Below are positions 6,137-15,434 of a stretch of DNA of 64,000 nucleotides, in pieces. The stretch covers positions 1-64,000 of the forward strand of contig JASHOR010000099.1 in NCBI GenBank assembly GCA_030041005.1, read 5' to 3'. Each line of letters starts with the position of its first letter. Position 1 is the stretch's first letter. This DNA is from Xanthobacteraceae bacterium. Lineage in GTDB: Bacteria; Pseudomonadota; Alphaproteobacteria; Rhizobiales; Xanthobacteraceae. The notes beneath the pieces are model-generated. The model was not told the origin of the DNA. It saw only the letters and a list, made by a program, of their open reading frames with translations, and did not search any database. Position numbers and translations under genes: made by a program.

Positions 6137-8457
6137 ACGCAGGTCCACAGCGCCCCCCCTGGATCGGACAATCGGTCGAGCGTCTGGAGGATCCGCCGCT
6201 CGTCGCCGGCCGCGGCGAGTTCGCTGGCGACATCAACTTTCCGCATCAGCTACACATGCGCATCGTGCGCTCGGCCCATGCCCACGGTCGCATCGTCGCC
6301 ATCGACGCGACCGCGGCGCGCGCCTTGCCTGGCGTGTTTGCGGTGTGGACAGCGGCCAACGTCGGCGACGTGCCGCCGATCGATTTCCGCGAGGGCAGCA
6401 TTCCTGCGCTCGATCCGTATCGGCAGCCGGTCCTGGCGACAGGGATCGTACGCTATGTCGGCGAGCCGGTTGCCGCCGTTTTTGCCGACGATCCGTATAT
6501 TGCCGAGGATGCCGCCGATCTCGTCGCGCTGGAGATCGAAGAGCTGCCGCCGCTGCTCGACGTGCAGGCCGCTCCGGAAGAATTCTCGCCCGGGCACCCC
6601 ACCGAGGCGGCACTGATCCGTCAGGGCTATGGCGACGTCGGCGCCGTGTTCCGGTCGGCGCCGCATGTGGTGGCGCTGGAGCTGGCCATCGGCCGGCATT
6701 CCGGGGTGCCGCTGGAGACGCGCGGCGTCATCGGGCGCTACGATGCCTCGCGCGGTATTCTGGAGTTGCACGGCGCCGCCAAGGTGCCGCACCGCAATCA
6801 GGAACTGCTGTCGCGCATGTTGAAGATTCCGCCGAGCGCGGTCCACGTGTACGAGTCGCATGTCGGCGGCGGCTTCGGCATTCGCGGCGAGATCTATCCG
6901 GAAGACGTACTGGTCTGCGTCGCCGCCAGGACATTCAAACGGCCGGTGAAGTGGATCGAGGACCGCCGCGAGCATCTGATCGCGGCCAATCACTCGCGCC
7001 AACAAGTGCACAAGATTCGGGCGGCCGTGGACGTCGCGGGCACGATCCTGGCCATCGACGACGAATATTTCCACGATCAGGGCGCTTACATTCGCACCCA
7101 CGCCATGCGCGTCGTGCACATGACGGCGGGCATCCTGCCCGGGCCGTATCGGGTGCCGGCCTATCGGGCGGTCGGGCATTTCCGCCTCACCAACAAGACG
7201 CCGGCCGCGACCTATCGCGCTCCCGGTCGCTACGAAACCACCTTCGTGCGCGAGCGCCTTGTTGACGCGATCGCCGCGCAGCTCGGCATCGATCGCATCG
7301 ACGTGCGCCGGCGCAACGCGATTACTCCGGACGAACTGCCTTACAAGCGCCCGTTGGAAGCGCTGGGCGAGAACATCTACATGGATACCGGCGACTATGT
7401 CGGACTGCTCGACAAGCAGTTCGCCAGCATCGATTGGCCGGCGCTCAAAGCCGAGGTGAATAAGCGCAGAGCGGCCGGCGAACTCATCGGCATCGGCGTG
7501 GCGATGTACCTGGAAAAAAGCGGGCTGGGTCCGACGGACGGCGTAAGGATATCGGTCGACACCTCCGGCATGGTCGAAGTCGTCACCGGCGGCGCTTCGC
7601 TCGGCCAGGGTTTTGAGACCGTCATGGCGCAGGTCGCCGCCGATGCGCTCGGCGTCGATTACCGGAAATGCCGGGTCATTCATGGCCAGACCGACCGCAT
7701 TGCCTTCGGCATTGGCGCGCACGCCTCGCGCGCCACGGTGATGACAGCCTCGGCGACGCACATTGCCGCACTGAACCTGCGCAAGAAAGCGCTGGACGTT
7801 GCGGCCGAATTGCTGCAGGCCGCGCCCGAGGCGCTTGATATCGTCGATGGCGAAGTCGTGCGCAATGATCGCGCCGGGGGTGCCTCGATCAGCCTGGGAG
7901 AAATCGCGCAAAACCTGGCGCCGGGCAAAAAGACTCTCGGCGGCCGCGAACCCGGACTCTCCGCCGAAGGTTGGTTCAAGGTCGATCACCAAGTCTATCC
8001 CTACGGCAACCACATCGCCGTCGTGCGCGTCGATGAAGAAACCGGCGGCGTGGCTGTCGAGCGTTACTTCATCGCCTACGACATCGGCCGCGCGATCAAT
8101 CCGGCACTGGTCAAGGCGCAGATCGTCGGCGGCTATGCGCAGGGGCTGGGCGGAGCTTTGTCGGAGGAATTCATCTATAACGAGCGCGGCGATCCGCTCG
8201 CCGTCACCTTCGCCGATTATCTGCTCCCCGCCGTGCATGAGACGCCGGCGCCCGAGGTGCTGTTGCGCGAGGATTACACGACGCCGCGCAATCCGCTCGG
8301 CATCAAGGGCGGCGGCGAAAGCGGTATCACCGGCGTCGGCGCCGCCATCGCCTCGGCGATCGACGACGCCATCGGCATCCCAGGCGCGGTGACGCAATTG
8401 CCGGTCACGCCGCAGCGACTCAAGGCGATTCTGGCGCAGCGGAAGAGACAGCAATGA
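6133..8457 (+). CDS. Molybdenum hydroxylase large subunit (CoxL/aldehyde oxidase type)
   Basis: Catalytic molybdopterin-cytosine-dinucleotide subunit, 774 residues, the usual size. N-terminal aldehyde oxidase a/b hammerhead domain (RLEDPPLVAGRGEFAGDINF), then the Mo-binding domain with VGGGFGIRGE, the loop TYRAPGRYETTF, and GGGESGITGVGAA near the C-terminus holding the catalytic Glu. The active-site loop is neither the form I CO dehydrogenase VAYRCSFR type nor AYRGAGR, so this is probably a hydroxylase of an organic substrate (aldehyde, N-heterocycle or aromatic acid), not CO dehydrogenase. Cytoplasmic, with no Tat signal. It ends just before the convergent ModE-like regulator. Confidence 0.92.
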   Translation: MNAGPQRPPWIGQSVERLEDPPLVAGRGEFAGDINFPHQLHMRIVRSAHAHGRIVAIDATAARALPGVFAVWTAANVGDVPPIDFREGSIPALDPYRQPVLATGIVRYVGEPVAAVFADDPYIAEDAADLVALEIEELPPLLDVQAAPEEFSPGHPTEAALIRQGYGDVGAVFRSAPHVVALELAIGRHSGVPLETRGVIGRYDASRGILELHGAAKVPHRNQELLSRMLKIPPSAVHVYESHVGGGFGIRGEIYPEDVLVCVAARTFKRPVKWIEDRREHLIAANHSRQQVHKIRAAVDVAGTILAIDDEYFHDQGAYIRTHAMRVVHMTAGILPGPYRVPAYRAVGHFRLTNKTPAATYRAPGRYETTFVRERLVDAIAAQLGIDRIDVRRRNAITPDELPYKRPLEALGENIYMDTGDYVGLLDKQFASIDWPALKAEVNKRRAAGELIGIGVAMYLEKSGLGPTDGVRISVDTSGMVEVVTGGASLGQGFETVMAQVAADALGVDYRKCRVIHGQTDRIAFGIGAHASRATVMTASATHIAALNLRKKALDVAAELLQAAPEALDIVDGEVVRNDRAGGASISLGEIAQNLAPGKKTLGGREPGLSAEGWFKVDHQVYPYGNHIAVVRVDEETGGVAVERYFIAYDIGRAINPALVKAQIVGGYAQGLGGALSEEFIYNERGDPLAVTFADYLLPAVHETPAPEVLLREDYTTPRNPLGIKGGGESGITGVGAAIASAIDDAIGIPGAVTQLPVTPQRLKAILAQRKRQQ

Positions 8458-8494
8458 GGCGCGGGCTTGACGGCCCTTGTAAAGCTGCCGGCGG

Positions 8495-9574
8495 TCAGCC
8501 GATCACATCGCTGACATTTGAGATTTTGCCGGTTTGCACCGTGTCGTAGCCGGGAATGCCGCGGACATGGGCGGCGAATTCCTCGGACTTCAGGCTTGCG
8601 ACAATGGCTTCGACGTCGGCACGCTCGAACGTCTCGCGCTTGCCGAGCAGATAATAGTCCTCAACGAACAACGGGATGAAATCGAGCTTCAGCCGTCGCG
8701 CCGCAGCCTCAATCCCAATGCCGACGTCGGCGACCCCGCTTGCGATCGCTGCAGCGACGGCAAGGTGGGTGAACTCCTCGGTGTAGTAGCCATTGATCTC
8801 GTTCGTTTCGATACCTTGCTCCAGCAGCATCCGCTGCAGCGCGAGATGCGTGCCGGAGCCGCGCTGGCGGTTGATGAAGCGGGCACCCTTGGCGGCGATG
8901 TCCTTTAGCGTGTGGATGGCGAGCGGATTGCCGGTGGGAACGAGCAGGCCCTGATTGCGACGCACGAAATGCACGACGCGCTGCGCCCGCGGCTTGAGCC
9001 AGGGTTCATATTTGCGCAGGATTTCGCGGCCAAGCCCGCCTTCAGGAATATGGAAGCCGGCGAGCTCGCAGCGATTCTTGCAGAGCGCCACCACGCTTTC
9101 GAGGCTGCCGACAAAGCGCACGTCGAGTTTCGGCCCCGGCCGCGTGCGCAGGAATTCACGCAGTTCGGCGAGTACCAGATCGTGGCTGGCAAACATGGTC
9201 AGCGCCGGATTCGGCTCGTTGAGGATCTCGCTGAGTTGCTGTTCGACCTCCGACGCCGCGCTCTCCAAATGCGGCGTGAGCCGTGCATTGATCCGCTCGC
9301 GCAGCCAGAGCAGCTTTTCGCCCAATTCGGTGAGCTTGGTGCCGCGGCCTTGCTCCTTGCTGACAAGCGGCTGGCCCATGCGCTCGGACCACGCCGTGAT
9401 CAGACCCCAGGCCTGCCGATAGGGCATACCGACCTGTTCGGTCGCCTCGGTCAGCTTGCCGGTGTTCTTGATCGCCTCCAACAGCGCGAACAACTCGGGA
9501 TCGACCGACTTTCGCGGCTGGTGCCCGGCTTTCCAGACCAGATCAAGATCGAGCGTAGGCCGCGGCAAAGGCAT
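8495..9574 (-). CDS. ModE-like HTH regulator with substrate-binding domain, divergent from fds operon
   Basis: A 359-residue regulator. Residues about 22-100 are a ModE/LysR-type winged helix (LFALLEAIKNTGKLTEATEQ, YRQAWGLITAW). Residues about 125-340 are a PBP-like domain of the molybdate/tungstate-binding kind (ALTMFASHDLVLAELREFL, INRQRGSGTHLALQRML, AAIASGVADVGIGIEAAA). Such HTH-PBP proteins accompany molybdoenzyme genes, and this one is divergently placed 120 bases from the formate dehydrogenase operon. It is the probable regulator of fds, with molybdate, formate or another small molecule as effector (inference). AT-rich repeated motifs in the shared promoter are its likely sites. Confidence 0.85.
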   Translation of the reverse strand: MPLPRPTLDLDLVWKAGHQPRKSVDPELFALLEAIKNTGKLTEATEQVGMPYRQAWGLITAWSERMGQPLVSKEQGRGTKLTELGEKLLWLRERINARLTPHLESAASEVEQQLSEILNEPNPALTMFASHDLVLAELREFLRTRPGPKLDVRFVGSLESVVALCKNRCELAGFHIPEGGLGREILRKYEPWLKPRAQRVVHFVRRNQGLLVPTGNPLAIHTLKDIAAKGARFINRQRGSGTHLALQRMLLEQGIETNEINGYYTEEFTHLAVAAAIASGVADVGIGIEAAARRLKLDFIPLFVEDYYLLGKRETFERADVEAIVASLKSEEFAAHVRGIPGYDTVQTGKISNVSDVIG

Positions 9575-9582
9575 ATGCGAAT

Positions 9583-9668
9583 TTCAACATATTGAAGGTA
9601 TGTGGCTTCCACATCTAATACATCGGAGAAGCCTTCGGCAATATATGTCTATTTTAGCATATTGGCGA
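9583..9668. promoter_or_regulatory. Divergent fds/regulator promoter with repeated ACATATTG-type motifs
   Basis: An AT-rich island in GC-rich DNA. AACATATTGA occurs in the near-palindrome TTCAACATATTGAA (about 9582-9595), CAATATATGT (reverse ACATATATTG) at about 9640-9649, and AGCATATTGG at about 9657-9666. Three related sites between a divergent regulator and its presumed target operon are good candidates for operators. Positions may be off by a base or two. Confidence 0.5.
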
Positions 9669-9694
9669 GACCCCCGGGGGCAGGGAGAAAAGCT

Positions 9695-10168
9695 GTGTCC
9701 TCGTATGCGCCTTGGGATGGCGAAACCGCTCGCGCCATTATTGCCGAAAGGCAGGTAATGCAGGGGCCCCTGCTGCCGATCCTGCATGCTTTGCATGAGG
9801 AGTTCGGTTACATCGACCGTGAAGCCGAGCCGCTGATCGCCGATATCTTGAATCTGTCGCGCGCCGAGGTGCACGGCGTCGTCACATTCTATCACGACTT
9901 CCGGCAAAAGCCGGCTGGGCGGCACGTGCTCAAGCTATGCCGCGCGGAATCCTGCCAAGCCCGCGGCAGCGACGCCCTCGCCGCGTGGGCAGAGGCAAGA
10001 CTCGGTGTCGCGTTCGGAGGCACCACCGCCGACGGCAGTGTGAGCCTCGAACCGGTCTATTGTCTCGGCCTGTGTTCGGTGTCGCCGGCGGCGATGCTCG
10101 ACGGCAAGGTCGTGGCACGTCTTGACGAGAAGAAGCTCGACACGCTGCTCGCGGAGACCGACCGATGA
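9695..10168 (+). CDS. fdsG: NAD-dependent formate dehydrogenase gamma subunit
   Basis: NuoE-like [2Fe-2S] subunit of the soluble FdsABG formate dehydrogenase; with FdsB it forms the NADH-generating module. The thioredoxin-fold ligands are CRAESC and CLGLC. The track ORF starts at 9602, inside the AT-rich promoter. The likely start is GTG at 9695 (VSSYAPWD), preceded by GGGAGAA at a good distance, giving about 157 residues, the usual FdsG length. The next gene, fdsB, starts at 10165 with a four-base overlap. First gene of fdsG-fdsB-fdsA-fdhD-fdsD. Confidence 0.93.
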   Translation: MSSYAPWDGETARAIIAERQVMQGPLLPILHALHEEFGYIDREAEPLIADILNLSRAEVHGVVTFYHDFRQKPAGRHVLKLCRAESCQARGSDALAAWAEARLGVAFGGTTADGSVSLEPVYCLGLCSVSPAAMLDGKVVARLDEKKLDTLLAETDR

Positions 10169-11724
10169 CCGGCCTTCGCATCTACGTTCCGGGCGACGCC
10201 GCCGCCGCTGCGGTCGGTGCCGACGATGTTGCCACCGCCATTGCGACCGCGGCCGAGCGCAGCGGGACTGCCGTCGACATTGTGCGCAACGGCTCGCGCG
10301 GCCTGCATTGGCTCGAGCCGATGGTCGAGGTCGCGACCGCATCAGGCAGGATCGCCTACGGACCCGTTGCCGTGTCGGACGCGGCGGCAGTCCTGAAGGC
10401 GGCGATTGCGAATCGCGGCGAACATCCTCTTCGTTTGGGCGATCCCGAAAGCATTCCGTATCTGAAGAATCAGACACGGCTCACGTTCGCCCGTTGTGGA
10501 ATCGTCGATCCGCGCTCGCTTGACGACTATTGCGCGCATGGCGGCTACAAGGGCCTTGCGCGCGCATTGGCGATGCCAGCCACCGCCGTAGTGGATGAGA
10601 TCACGCAATCGGGCCTGCGCGGTCGTGGCGGAGCAGGCTTTCCGACCGGAATCAAATGGAAGACCGTGGCCGACACGGCGGCCGACCAAAAATACATCGT
10701 CTGCAACGCCGACGAGGGCGACAGCGGCACCTTCGCCGACCGCATGATCATGGAAGGCGATCCCTTCGTGCTGATCGAGGGGATGACGATTGCCGGCATC
10801 GCGGTTGGAGCGACGCAGGGCTACGTCTATGTCCGCTCCGAATATCCGCACGCCATCGCGGTCCTTAACGACGCCATCGCTGCCGCCCGAAGGGGCGGAA
10901 TGCTGGGCAAAAGCGTCGTAGGCTCACCGCAAGCCTTTGATCTTGAGGTGCGGGTCGGCGCCGGCGCCTATGTGTGTGGTGAAGAGACCGCGCTGCTCGA
11001 CAGCCTCGAAGGCAAGCGCGGAATGGTCCGCGCCAAGCCGCCGCTGCCCGCGCACAAGGGCTTGTTCGGCAAACCGACCGTCATCAACAACGTCCTTTCG
11101 CTCGCCACGGTGCCGATCATTCTGGAGAAGGGCCCGGCGTTCTACAGAGACTTCGGCATGGGCAAGTCGCGCGGTACCATGCCGATCCAGCTTGCGGGCA
11201 ATATCAGATTTCCCGGCCTCTACGAGACGGCGTTCGGCGTCACGCTCGGCGAACTGGTCGAGGACATCGGCGGCGGTACCGCGACCGGACGGCCGGTGCG
11301 CGCGGTGCAGGTCGGCGGTCCGCTCGGCGCCTATTTTCCGCGCTCACTGTTCAACGTGCCGTTCGACTACGAGGCCTTCGCCCAGGCCGACGGGCTGATC
11401 GGCCACGGCGGCATCGTGGTGTTCGACGATACCGTCGACATGGCGCGGCAAGCGCGCTTCGCCATGGAATTTTGCGCGATCGAATCCTGCGGCAAGTGCA
11501 CGCCGTGCCGGGTCGGCTCGATCCGCGGCGTCGAGGTGATCGACCGCATCATCGCGAACCGCGACCGCGCCGCGAACACGGCGCTGCTCGAAGACCTCTG
11601 CAACACCATGAAATTCGGCTCGCTATGCGCGCTCGGCGGCTTCACGCCCTATCCGGTCATGAGCGCGCTCACCCATTTCCCCGAAGACTTCGGCGCGCCG
11701 CCGCGCCTCGCGGCCGCCGAATGA
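10165..11724 (+). CDS. fdsB: NAD-dependent formate dehydrogenase beta subunit
   Basis: NuoF-like FMN and NAD-binding subunit, 519 residues, that reduces NAD+ with electrons from FdsA. A weakly conserved thioredoxin-like N-terminal domain is followed by the NADH/FMN region (GLRGRGGAGFPTGIKW, CNADEGDSGTFADR), a SLBB-like segment, and a C-terminal [4Fe-4S] domain with SCGKCTPCRVG. Overlaps fdsG by four bases. The stop is followed eleven bases later by the fdsA start, with the fdsA ribosome site (AAGGAG) spanning the stop. Confidence 0.95.
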   Translation: MTGLRIYVPGDAAAAAVGADDVATAIATAAERSGTAVDIVRNGSRGLHWLEPMVEVATASGRIAYGPVAVSDAAAVLKAAIANRGEHPLRLGDPESIPYLKNQTRLTFARCGIVDPRSLDDYCAHGGYKGLARALAMPATAVVDEITQSGLRGRGGAGFPTGIKWKTVADTAADQKYIVCNADEGDSGTFADRMIMEGDPFVLIEGMTIAGIAVGATQGYVYVRSEYPHAIAVLNDAIAAARRGGMLGKSVVGSPQAFDLEVRVGAGAYVCGEETALLDSLEGKRGMVRAKPPLPAHKGLFGKPTVINNVLSLATVPIILEKGPAFYRDFGMGKSRGTMPIQLAGNIRFPGLYETAFGVTLGELVEDIGGGTATGRPVRAVQVGGPLGAYFPRSLFNVPFDYEAFAQADGLIGHGGIVVFDDTVDMARQARFAMEFCAIESCGKCTPCRVGSIRGVEVIDRIIANRDRAANTALLEDLCNTMKFGSLCALGGFTPYPVMSALTHFPEDFGAPPRLAAAE

Positions 11725-11735
11725 AGGAGCCTGCC

Positions 11736-14609
11736 ATGTCGCTTACCGAAGAATTCGCCCAAGAAACCGACTACGGCACGCCGCAATCGAAATCCGAAAA
11801 AATGGTCACGCTCACCATTGACGGCAAAGCGGTGACGGTGCCCGAGGGCACCTCGATCATGCGTGCGGCGATGCAAGCAGGGACCGAAATCCCAAAACTC
11901 TGCGCCACCGACATGCTTGAGGCGTTCGGGTCCTGCCGGCTTTGCCTCGTCGAGATCGAAGGGCGCAACGGTACGCCGGCCTCCTGTACCACGCCCGTCG
12001 CGTCGGGCATCGTCGTTCACACCAAAACAGATCGGCTTGGCCGCATCCGCAAGGGCGTGATGGAGCTTTATGCATCCGACCATTCGGTCACGTCACTGGA
12101 CCGCAACGCCGCGGAGAACAAATACGTCGAACTGCTCGACGTGGCGGCCGACGTTGGTCTCACCGAAGTGCGCTATGGTTTCGACGGCGCGCGCCATCCC
12201 AATTCCGGTGTCGATGCTTCCAACCCGTATTTCATCTACGATCCGGCAAAATGCATCGTCTGTTCGCGTTGCGTGCGGGCCTGTGAGGAGGTCCAGGGCA
12301 CCTTCGCGCTGACCATCTCCGGCCGCGGTTTTGATTCGATCGTGTCGGCCGGCATGAACGAGCCATTCCTCGAGTCGGAGTGCGTATCGTGCGGCGCCTG
12401 CGTGCAGGCCTGCCCGACCGGCTCCCTGATCGAGAAAAGCGTGCTTGCCGCTCAAGCGGTCGCGAAGCCTGCCGATCACTCGGTGGTGACGACCTGCGCC
12501 TATTGCGGTGTCGGCTGCTCGTTCAAGGCGGAGATGCACGGCGAGGAAGTCGTGCGCATGGTGCCGTACAAGGACGGCAAGGCGAACCGCGGCCATTCCT
12601 GCGTGAAAGGCCGTTTCGCCTGGGGTTACGCCAACCACAAGGAGCGCATCCTCACGCCGATGGTGCGCGAGAAGATCAGCGAGCCATGGCGCGAAGTCTC
12701 GTGGGACGAGGCGATCGGACGCGTGGCCTCCGAGTTCACGCGCATCCAGACGATCTACGGTCGCGAGTCGATCGGCGGAATCACGTCGTCGCGTTGCACC
12801 GACGAAGAGACCTATCTGGTGCAGAAGCTCGTGCGCGCCGGCTTCGGCGTCAACAATGTCGATACCTGCGCCCGCGTGTGCCATTCGCCGACCGGCTACG
12901 GCCTCGCCAACACCTTCGGCACCTCGGCCGGCACCCAGGATTTCGACTCGGTCGAACAGACCGACGTGGTCATCCTGATCGGCGCCAATCCGACCGACGC
13001 GCATCCGGTCTTTGCCTCGCGCATGAAGAAGCGGCTGCGCCAGGGCGCCAAGCTCATTGTCATCGACCCGCGCCGGATCGACTTAGTCCGCACGCCGCAT
13101 GTCGAGGCAGTGCATCACCTGCCGCTGCTGCCCGGCACCAACGTGGCGATGCTCACGGCGCTGGCGCACGTCATCGTCACCGAAGGGCTGGTGAACGAAG
13201 AGTTCGTGCGCGAGCGCTGCGAATGGGATGCGTTCGAGCATTGGGCGGAGTTCGTCGCCGATCCGAAGAACAGCCCCGAGGTGGTCGCCAAGATCACCGG
13301 CGTCCCGGCGCAAAGCATCAGGCAGGCGGCGCGACTTTACGCCACCGGCGGCAACGGCTCGATCTACTACGGCCTCGGCGTGACCGAACACAGCCAGGGC
13401 TCGACCGCGGTGATGGGCCTCGCCAACCTCGCCATGGCGACCGGCAATATCGGCCGCCCTGGCGTCGGCGTGAACCCGATGCGCGGCCAGAACAATGTAC
13501 AGGGCTCCTGCGACATGGGTTCATTCCCCCATGAGCTGACCGGCTACAGGCATATCGCGATCGACAGCGTGCGGCAGATGTTCGAGATCGACTGGGGCGT
13601 GACGCTCGACAAGGAGCCGGGGCTCCGCATCAACAACATGCTCGATGCCGCGGTCGACGGCACCTTCAAGGGCATCTACATCCAGGGCGAGGACATCCTG
13701 CAATCCGACCCGGACACCAAACACGTCGCCGCCGGCCTCTCGGCGATGGAATGCGTCGTGGTGCAGGATCTGTTCCTCAACGAGACCGCGAACTACGCCC
13801 ACGTCTTCCTGCCGGGCTCCACGTTCCTGGAGAAGAACGGCACCTTCATCAATGCCGAGCGCCGCGTGCAGTTGGTGCGTAAGGTGATGGAGCCGAAGAA
13901 CGGTTACGAAGATTGGCAGATCACCTGCCTGATCAGCAACGCCATGGGCTATCCGATGCGCTACAACCACCCGTCGGAGATCATGGACGAGATCGCACGG
14001 CTGACGCCGACCTTCGCCGGCGTGTCGTTCAAGCTCCTGGAGGAGGTCGGCTCGGTACAGTGGCCCTGCAACGAAAAGGCGCCGATGGGCACGCCGGTCA
14101 TGCATATCGGCCAGTTCGTGCGCGGCAAGGGTCGGTTCCTGATTACCGAATATATCGCGACCGACGAGAAGGTCGGCCCGCGCTTCCCGCTCTTGCTGAC
14201 CACCGGCCGCATCCTCAGCCAATACAATGTCGGAGCGCAGACCCGGCGCACCGACAACGTCATCTGGCATGAGGAGGATCGTCTTGAGATTCATCCGCAC
14301 GACGCCGAAGAACGCGGCGTGCGCGACGGCGACTGGGTCAAGCTCAAGAGCCGCGCCGGCGAGACGACGCTGCGCGCGCTGATCACCGAGCGCGTGGCGC
14401 CGGGCGTTGTCTACACCACGTTTCATCATCCGAACACGCAGGCCAACGTGGTCACCACCGATTTCTCGGACTGGGCGACGAACTGCCCGGAATACAAAGT
14501 GACGGCGGTGCAGGTGTCGCCGTCGAACGGCCCGTCGCAATGGCAGCAGGATTACAACAGTCTGACTCGTCGGAGCCGCCGCATCGCTCCTGCCGAGGCG
14601 GCGGAGTAG
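11736..14609 (+). CDS. fdsA: NAD-dependent formate dehydrogenase alpha (catalytic) subunit
   Basis: Molybdopterin-containing catalytic subunit that oxidises formate to CO2. The 1045-residue track ORF runs back into fdsB in another frame; the start is ATG 11736 behind AAGGAG, giving 957 residues. Domain order: N-terminal [2Fe-2S] ferredoxin domain (GSCRLC), NuoG-like cluster region, two [4Fe-4S] motifs (CIVCSRCVRACEEV, CVSCGACVQACPTGS), the MopB [4Fe-4S] motif CAYCGVGCSF, the Mo-ligand Cys in VCHSPTGYG, and a C-terminal molydopterin dinucleotide-binding domain (GRILSQYNVGAQTR). The Cys ligand, rather than SeCys, suits an FDH of this class. No Tat signal, so cytoplasmic. Confidence 0.96.
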   Translation: MSLTEEFAQETDYGTPQSKSEKMVTLTIDGKAVTVPEGTSIMRAAMQAGTEIPKLCATDMLEAFGSCRLCLVEIEGRNGTPASCTTPVASGIVVHTKTDRLGRIRKGVMELYASDHSVTSLDRNAAENKYVELLDVAADVGLTEVRYGFDGARHPNSGVDASNPYFIYDPAKCIVCSRCVRACEEVQGTFALTISGRGFDSIVSAGMNEPFLESECVSCGACVQACPTGSLIEKSVLAAQAVAKPADHSVVTTCAYCGVGCSFKAEMHGEEVVRMVPYKDGKANRGHSCVKGRFAWGYANHKERILTPMVREKISEPWREVSWDEAIGRVASEFTRIQTIYGRESIGGITSSRCTDEETYLVQKLVRAGFGVNNVDTCARVCHSPTGYGLANTFGTSAGTQDFDSVEQTDVVILIGANPTDAHPVFASRMKKRLRQGAKLIVIDPRRIDLVRTPHVEAVHHLPLLPGTNVAMLTALAHVIVTEGLVNEEFVRERCEWDAFEHWAEFVADPKNSPEVVAKITGVPAQSIRQAARLYATGGNGSIYYGLGVTEHSQGSTAVMGLANLAMATGNIGRPGVGVNPMRGQNNVQGSCDMGSFPHELTGYRHIAIDSVRQMFEIDWGVTLDKEPGLRINNMLDAAVDGTFKGIYIQGEDILQSDPDTKHVAAGLSAMECVVVQDLFLNETANYAHVFLPGSTFLEKNGTFINAERRVQLVRKVMEPKNGYEDWQITCLISNAMGYPMRYNHPSEIMDEIARLTPTFAGVSFKLLEEVGSVQWPCNEKAPMGTPVMHIGQFVRGKGRFLITEYIATDEKVGPRFPLLLTTGRILSQYNVGAQTRRTDNVIWHEEDRLEIHPHDAEERGVRDGDWVKLKSRAGETTLRALITERVAPGVVYTTFHHPNTQANVVTTDFSDWATNCPEYKVTAVQVSPSNGPSQWQQDYNSLTRRSRRIAPAEAAE

Positions 14610-14612
14610 GCC

Positions 14613-15434
14613 TTGCTCGACCCCACCCGCCGTGTCGCGCGGACAGCCTGGCGCGCCAGTGGGCGCGCCGGCGGCGCGCGCACGATTCCAGAAGAGACTG
14701 CGGTAGCCTTCACCTACAATGGCTCGTCCTATGCGGTGATGATGGCGACGCCGCAGGATCTCGAAGATTTCGCCTTGGGCTTCAGCCTGACCGAGGGAAT
14801 CATCACTTCGCCGGCCGAGATCGAGTCGCTTGAGATCGTCGAGGAGTCGATCGGCGTCGAACTGCGGATGCGGTTGACCCAGCCGCACGCCACGGCATTC
14901 CGCGAACGGCGCCGCTATCTCGCCGGGCCGACCGGCTGCGGCCTCTGCGGCATCGAAACGTTGACTGAAGCCATGCGGATGCCCACGGCTGTCGCCGATG
15001 ACTCGACTTTCGCGCCCAAAGAGATCATGGCGGCGCTTGACGCCCTCCATGGACTGCAAGCCATCAATCAGATGACGCATGCGGTACATGGCGCAGCGTT
15101 CTATCGCCGGGGCGATGGGCTCCTGGCGCTGCGCGAAGACGTCGGCCGTCACAATGCGCTCGACAAGCTTGCCGGTGCGTTGGCGAGAAAGGGCATGCGC
15201 GGTCGAGGCGGCGTCGGCATCCTCACCAGTCGGCTGTCGGTGGAACTCGTTCAGAAGGCGGCGATGATCCGCATTCCGGTCTTGGTCGCGGTTTCTGCTC
15301 CGACGGCGCTGGCCGTGCGCACCGCCGAGGCGTGCGGCATCACGCTGGCGGCTGTGGCGCGCAACGATGGCTTCGAAATCTTCACCAACCCGCAGCGCAT
15401 CCAAGAGCAGCAAGCCGCTCATGTCCTCGTCTGA
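14613..15434 (+). CDS. fdhD: Formate dehydrogenase accessory sulfurtransferase FdhD
   Basis: Transfers sulfur from a cysteine desulfurase to the Mo cofactor of FdsA, which is needed for activity. 273 residues with TYNGSSYAVMMATPQDLEDF, GFSLTEGII, the sulfur-relay CxxC in GCGLCGIE, and REDVGRHNALDKLAG. The start is a TTG at 14613, three bases after the fdsA stop, with GGCGGAG upstream; no better ATG lies before the conserved core. The 3' end overlaps the fdsD start at 15421. Confidence 0.93.
   Translation: MLDPTRRVARTAWRASGRAGGARTIPEETAVAFTYNGSSYAVMMATPQDLEDFALGFSLTEGIITSPAEIESLEIVEESIGVELRMRLTQPHATAFRERRRYLAGPTGCGLCGIETLTEAMRMPTAVADDSTFAPKEIMAALDALHGLQAINQMTHAVHGAAFYRRGDGLLALREDVGRHNALDKLAGALARKGMRGRGGVGILTSRLSVELVQKAAMIRIPVLVAVSAPTALAVRTAEACGITLAAVARNDGFEIFTNPQRIQEQQAAHVLV

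Noticed and set aside
6250-8454. 734-residue minus-strand ORF
   Set aside because: Shadow of the molybdenum hydroxylase large subunit; Arg/His/Asp-rich composition, no family motif.
6133-8457. Calling the large subunit CO dehydrogenase (coxL)
   Set aside because: The form I active-site motif VAYRCSFR is absent; TYRAPGRYE is found in its place.
11472-11735. N-terminal extension of the 1045-residue ORF over fdsB
   Set aside because: It lies inside fdsB in another frame; AAGGAG and ATG 11736 mark the fdsA start.
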